The position numbers and the translations under genes were made by a program. Below are positions 63,661 through 64,000 of a DNA stretch of 64,000 bases, in pieces; position 1 is the first letter of the stretch; the number at the start of each line of letters is the position of its first letter. The notes under the pieces are model-generated. The model saw nothing but the letters and a program-made list of their open reading frames with translations. It was not told where the DNA came from and searched no databases. The stretch covers positions 310,001 to 374,000 of the forward strand of contig NZ_CP040004.1 of NCBI RefSeq assembly GCF_005697565.1, read 5' to 3'. The stretch is from Candidatus Nanosynbacter featherlites (lineage in GTDB: Bacteria > Patescibacteriota > Saccharimonadia > Saccharimonadales > Saccharimonadaceae).

Positions 63661-64000
63661 TAGAGTACCTCCGGAGCCAAGCTGATGATCTTCATGTAGC
63701 CCATGTCGCGAAGTTCGCGTGGTACTGGACCGAAGACGCGGGTAGCCTTTGGCTGCTTGTCATCGTTGATAATCACCACGGCGTTGTCGTCAAAACAAAT
63801 GGTCGAGCCGTCTTTGCGGTGGATTTGGTCGCGGGTGCGAACTACCACAGCTTTGACGACAGATTTCTTTTTGACATTGCCGGTTGGACTGGCGTCCTTG
63901 ACTGAACAGACGATCACGTCACCGACGCGAGCGTAGCGGCGGCGGGTACCACCGAGAACGCGGATACACAATACTTCTTTGGCACCCGAGTTGTCAGCTA
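63660..64000 (-). CDS. rplN: Ribosomal protein L14 (5' end cut by window edge)
   Basis: At least 112 residues: [89 protein letters not shown]. The first about ten codons lie beyond base 64000. Confidence 0.97.
   Translation of the reverse strand, partial: ADNSGAKEVLCIRVLGGTRRRYARVGDVIVCSVKDASPTGNVKKKSVVKAVVVRTRDQIHRKDGSTICFDDNAVVIINDDKQPKATRVFGPVPRELRDMGYMKIISLAPEVL

Overview
The window is most like a chromosome segment of a Saccharibacteria (TM7, Patescibacteria/CPR) cell. The evidence is: TGA is used as a stop (for example at 3205-3207), which argues against the recoded Gracilibacteria/Absconditabacteria; the rps/rpl operon goes straight from rpsE to rplO with no rpmD (L30), a CPR trait; zinc-site cysteines are missing from S4, S14, L33 and L36; genes are compact and mostly on the minus strand, with many small lineage-type unknowns; and no biosynthetic pathways are visible. 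Composition is moderate except for one GC-rich gene (25950-27446) and one AT-rich island (about 54.1-57.1 kb).

Layout. 1-1.05 kb: dprA (cut by the left edge) and a divergent structured ncRNA. 1.05-6.5 kb: a metal locus with a Fur/Zur-type regulator, a nicotianamine-synthase-like enzyme, two COG0523 (CobW-type) GTPases, a Cys-containing unknown and a TerC/DUF475 membrane protein, with pth in between. 6.5-16.2 kb: der, a lipoprotein, an RsuA/RluB pseudouridine synthase, two histidine kinase/response regulator pairs, tRNA-Glu and a DUF3048 protein. 16.3-24.4 kb: recR, ybaB, a membrane glycosyltransferase, dnaB, dnaX, an acyltransferase and an SGNH hydrolase. 24.6-35.7 kb: the secE-nusG-rplK-rplA-rplJ-rplL group, broken up by other genes including a GC-rich adhesin-like gene, enolase and tsaC. 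35.8-49.97 kb: a kinase, a metallopeptidase, a GT4 and GH57 pair, rpmG, an LPxTG-type surface protein, yajQ, four tRNAs, holB, rluA-type, trpS, an rRNA m5C methyltransferase and a hydrolase. 50.0-64.0 kb: the ribosomal/RNA polymerase region (rpsI back to rplN, cut by the right edge), into which a foreign copY-copA island and small membrane-protein genes have been inserted.

How parts work together. Many first genes of transcription units have a -10 hexamer 6-10 bases before the start codon, so they are probably transcribed leaderless, while internal genes have AGGAGG-type ribosome sites. The zinc-type regulator, the metallophore-like enzyme and the COG0523 GTPases fit with the zinc-free forms of S4, S14, L33, L36, RecR and DnaX: together they suggest a cell built around scarce zinc.

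The strongest unexplained signal is the adhesin-like gene at 25950-27446. Its coding DNA is packed from end to end with short, near-perfect inverted repeats (at least 18 perfect stems of 7-12 bp with small loops), a density I did not see in the rest of the window. Other second-look items are the 0.3-kb ncRNA at 722-1038, divergent promoters that share or overlap palindromic -35 elements, permuted 42-bp repeats around the cop island, and one-base homopolymer frameshifts in rpsH and copA.
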